From JBAXGW01 sp037139195 (lineage in GTDB: Bacteria; Bacteroidota; Bacteroidia; Bacteroidales; JAHJDW01), in NCBI GenBank assembly GCA_037139195.1, contig JBAXGW010000002.1, positions 1 to 64,000 on the forward strand: a stretch of 64,000 bases of DNA, written 5' to 3'. Below the pieces are notes generated by a model that was not told the DNA's origin, did no database searches, and saw only the letters and a program-made list of their open reading frames with translations. This document shows, piece after piece, positions 62,543 through 64,000 of the stretch. A program made the position numbers and the translations under genes. The first letter of the stretch is position 1, and the number at the start of each line of letters is the position of its first letter.

Positions 62543-64000
62543 TTGAACTACGAAAGAAAAATAACTGATTGGCTCCCTATAACCGCCGATGAAGTAAAAA
62601 GAAGAGGCTGGAACGTAGTAGATATCATCATTGTTTCGGGCGATGCATATATTGACCATCCTTCTTTTGGAACTGCTGTTATTGCTAGAGTACTAGAACA
62701 TCAAGGATATAAAGTTGCAATTATTCCTCAACCTAATTGGAGAGATGATTTGCGTGATTTTAAAAAATTTGGGAAGCCTCGTCTTTTCTTTGGAGTTACT
62801 TCAGGATGCATGGATTCAATGGTTAACCATTACACTGCTAATAAAAGATTGCGCTCAAACGATGCTTATACTCCAGCTAATGAAGCAGGGTTTCGTCCCG
62901 ATTACGCTACTATCATTTATAGCGATATTTTAAAAAATATTTACCCCGAAACCCCTGTTGTTATTGGAGGAATTGAAGCCTCAATGCGGCGTTTTACTCA
63001 TTACGATTATTGGTCAGATAGTTTAAAGCCTTCGATATTAATTGATAGTAAAGCCGATTTATTGGTTTATGGAAATGGCGAAAAATCGATAATTGAAATT
63101 GCTCAAGCAATAAATAACGGCGAAGAAATAAAATCGATTAAGCATGTTTGTCAAACAGCTTATTTAACGGACATTTTGCCAGATTCTGATTATGTAAGTC
63201 TCGATTCACATGAGCAGTGCATTAAAGATAAAAAGAGTTATGCTTCTAATTTTGCAAAAATAGAAACGGAGGCTAGTAAAATTAATTCGAGAGTAATTAT
63301 TCAGGAAAATGGCAATCAATTCTTGCATGTAAATCCAATGTATTCAACAGTTTCAACTCCTGAATTAGATTCGTTTTACGATTTGCCATATACTCGATTG
63401 CCTCATCCAAAATATAATAAACGAGGCGTCGTTCCTGCTTATGAAATGATTCGTCATTCAATTAATATTCATCGTGGATGCTTTGGTGGATGCAGTTTTT
63501 GTACAATTACTGTTCATCAAGGCAAACAAATTCAAAGCAGAAGCGAAGAATCAATTCTAAATGAATTGAAAGTTGTTACTGAAATGCCCGATTTCAAAGG
63601 TGTTATTACTGATTTAGGAGGTCCTTCGGCTAATATGTATAAAATGAAAGGCGAAGATACTGAACAGTGCAAAAAATGCAGTCGCCCTTCTTGTATCTTT
63701 CCTGCAATTTGTAGAAACTTAAATTATAATCACAAGCCCTTACTTGATTTGTATAAGAAAGCACTTCAAAATAAGAATATTAAGCATGTTTTTATTGGGA
63801 GCGGCGTTCGTTATGATATGCTAATTCAGGCAGATACGCTTACACGAAAGAAATATTTTATTGAAGAATACACCCAACAGTTAATTACAAAACATGTTTC
63901 GGGAAGATTAAAAGTTGCTCCCGAGCATTCTTCTGATGAAGTTCTGAAAATTATGCGTAAGCCCTCATTTCAATTATTTGAACAATTTAGAAAAGAATTT
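62543..64000 (+). CDS. YgiQ family (UPF0313) radical SAM protein, 3' truncated by window edge
   Basis: Open for 486 codons to the edge. N-terminal TDWLPITADEVKRRGWNVVDIIIVSGDAYIDHPSFG and SMRRFTHYDYWSD are typical of YgiQ. The radical SAM motif is HRGCFGGCSFC (Cys-x3-Cys-x2-Cys), followed by the family's cysteine-rich insert CKKCSRPSCIFPAIC and LKVAPEHSSDEVLKIMRKP. Full-length members are about 600-700 aa, so roughly 150 residues are missing. Function is unknown despite wide conservation. The start is TTG at 62543, because an in-frame stop lies just upstream and no ATG precedes the conserved N-terminus. Confidence 0.93.
   Translation, partial: MNYERKITDWLPITADEVKRRGWNVVDIIIVSGDAYIDHPSFGTAVIARVLEHQGYKVAIIPQPNWRDDLRDFKKFGKPRLFFGVTSGCMDSMVNHYTANKRLRSNDAYTPANEAGFRPDYATIIYSDILKNIYPETPVVIGGIEASMRRFTHYDYWSDSLKPSILIDSKADLLVYGNGEKSIIEIAQAINNGEEIKSIKHVCQTAYLTDILPDSDYVSLDSHEQCIKDKKSYASNFAKIETEASKINSRVIIQENGNQFLHVNPMYSTVSTPELDSFYDLPYTRLPHPKYNKRGVVPAYEMIRHSINIHRGCFGGCSFCTITVHQGKQIQSRSEESILNELKVVTEMPDFKGVITDLGGPSANMYKMKGEDTEQCKKCSRPSCIFPAICRNLNYNHKPLLDLYKKALQNKNIKHVFIGSGVRYDMLIQADTLTRKKYFIEEYTQQLITKHVSGRLKVAPEHSSDEVLKIMRKPSFQLFEQFRKEF

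Overview
The window is AT-rich chromosomal DNA from a member of the Bacteroidota. Four things support this. Several secreted proteins carry type IX secretion (T9SS) sorting domains of types A and B. gldE, gldD and a porP/sprF homologue are present. A 30-residue Bacteroidota small basic protein lies between HU and RNase G. Many genes have the TTTG / TAnnTTTG promoter pair, and Shine-Dalgarno motifs are mostly absent. No plasmid, phage or CRISPR features were seen. The only mobile-element trace is a broken ISAon1-type insertion sequence next to a tRNA-Leu gene.

Layout. 1-7.6 kb: envelope genes (LTA-synthase-like sulfatase, GT117/DUF2723 membrane glycosyltransferase, polysaccharide deacetylase, Ig-like lipoprotein). 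7.8-14.5 kb: two paralogous 835-residue T9SS cargo proteins flanking an aldehyde dehydrogenase, then glutamine synthetase on the other strand. 16.2-18.9 kb: an MBOAT / AlgX-like polysaccharide O-acetylation pair. 18.9-22.8 kb: a radical-SAM-family protein that has lost its cluster cysteines, divergent from a lipoprotein - intact radical SAM - membrane protein set. 22.8-26 kb: two tandem RemB/Wzi-like outer membrane proteins. 26-31.4 kb: ArsR regulator, aminotransferase, CitXG fusion and CitC (citrate lyase maturation without the lyase), a TetR regulator with visible operators, and a stand-alone receiver domain. 31.5-40.2 kb: kbl, DUF4403 lipoprotein, RNase G, the small basic protein, HU, mutY, ssb, gldE, gldD. 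40.3-47.3 kb: T9SS M14 carboxypeptidase, a degenerate MinD/ferredoxin protein, CorA, DAHP synthase/chorismate mutase, CysH, a sugar-nucleotide epimerase.

47.5-62 kb: tRNA-Gly, tRNA-Leu and the IS remnant, then a minus-strand surface-protein region. This holds a 2697-residue SprB-like adhesin (CUB, P-domain, three families of tandem repeats, type B sorting domain) with its PorP/SprF partner, small upstream genes, a TPR-AraC membrane regulator, a GH19 chitinase with a T9SS tag, and the decayed remains of another secreted protein. A YgiQ-type radical SAM gene runs off the right edge.

Together the genes suggest a gliding or surface-active, polymer-degrading bacterium. gldD, gldE and SprF belong to the secretion/gliding machinery, while the adhesin, chitinase, carboxypeptidase and anchor-J proteins are cargo. 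The most notable oddities are the two proteins that kept a fold but lost its catalytic motif, the orphan citrate lyase maturation genes, the clear TetR operator array, the decayed cargo gene, and a GC-rich REP-like palindrome before ssb.
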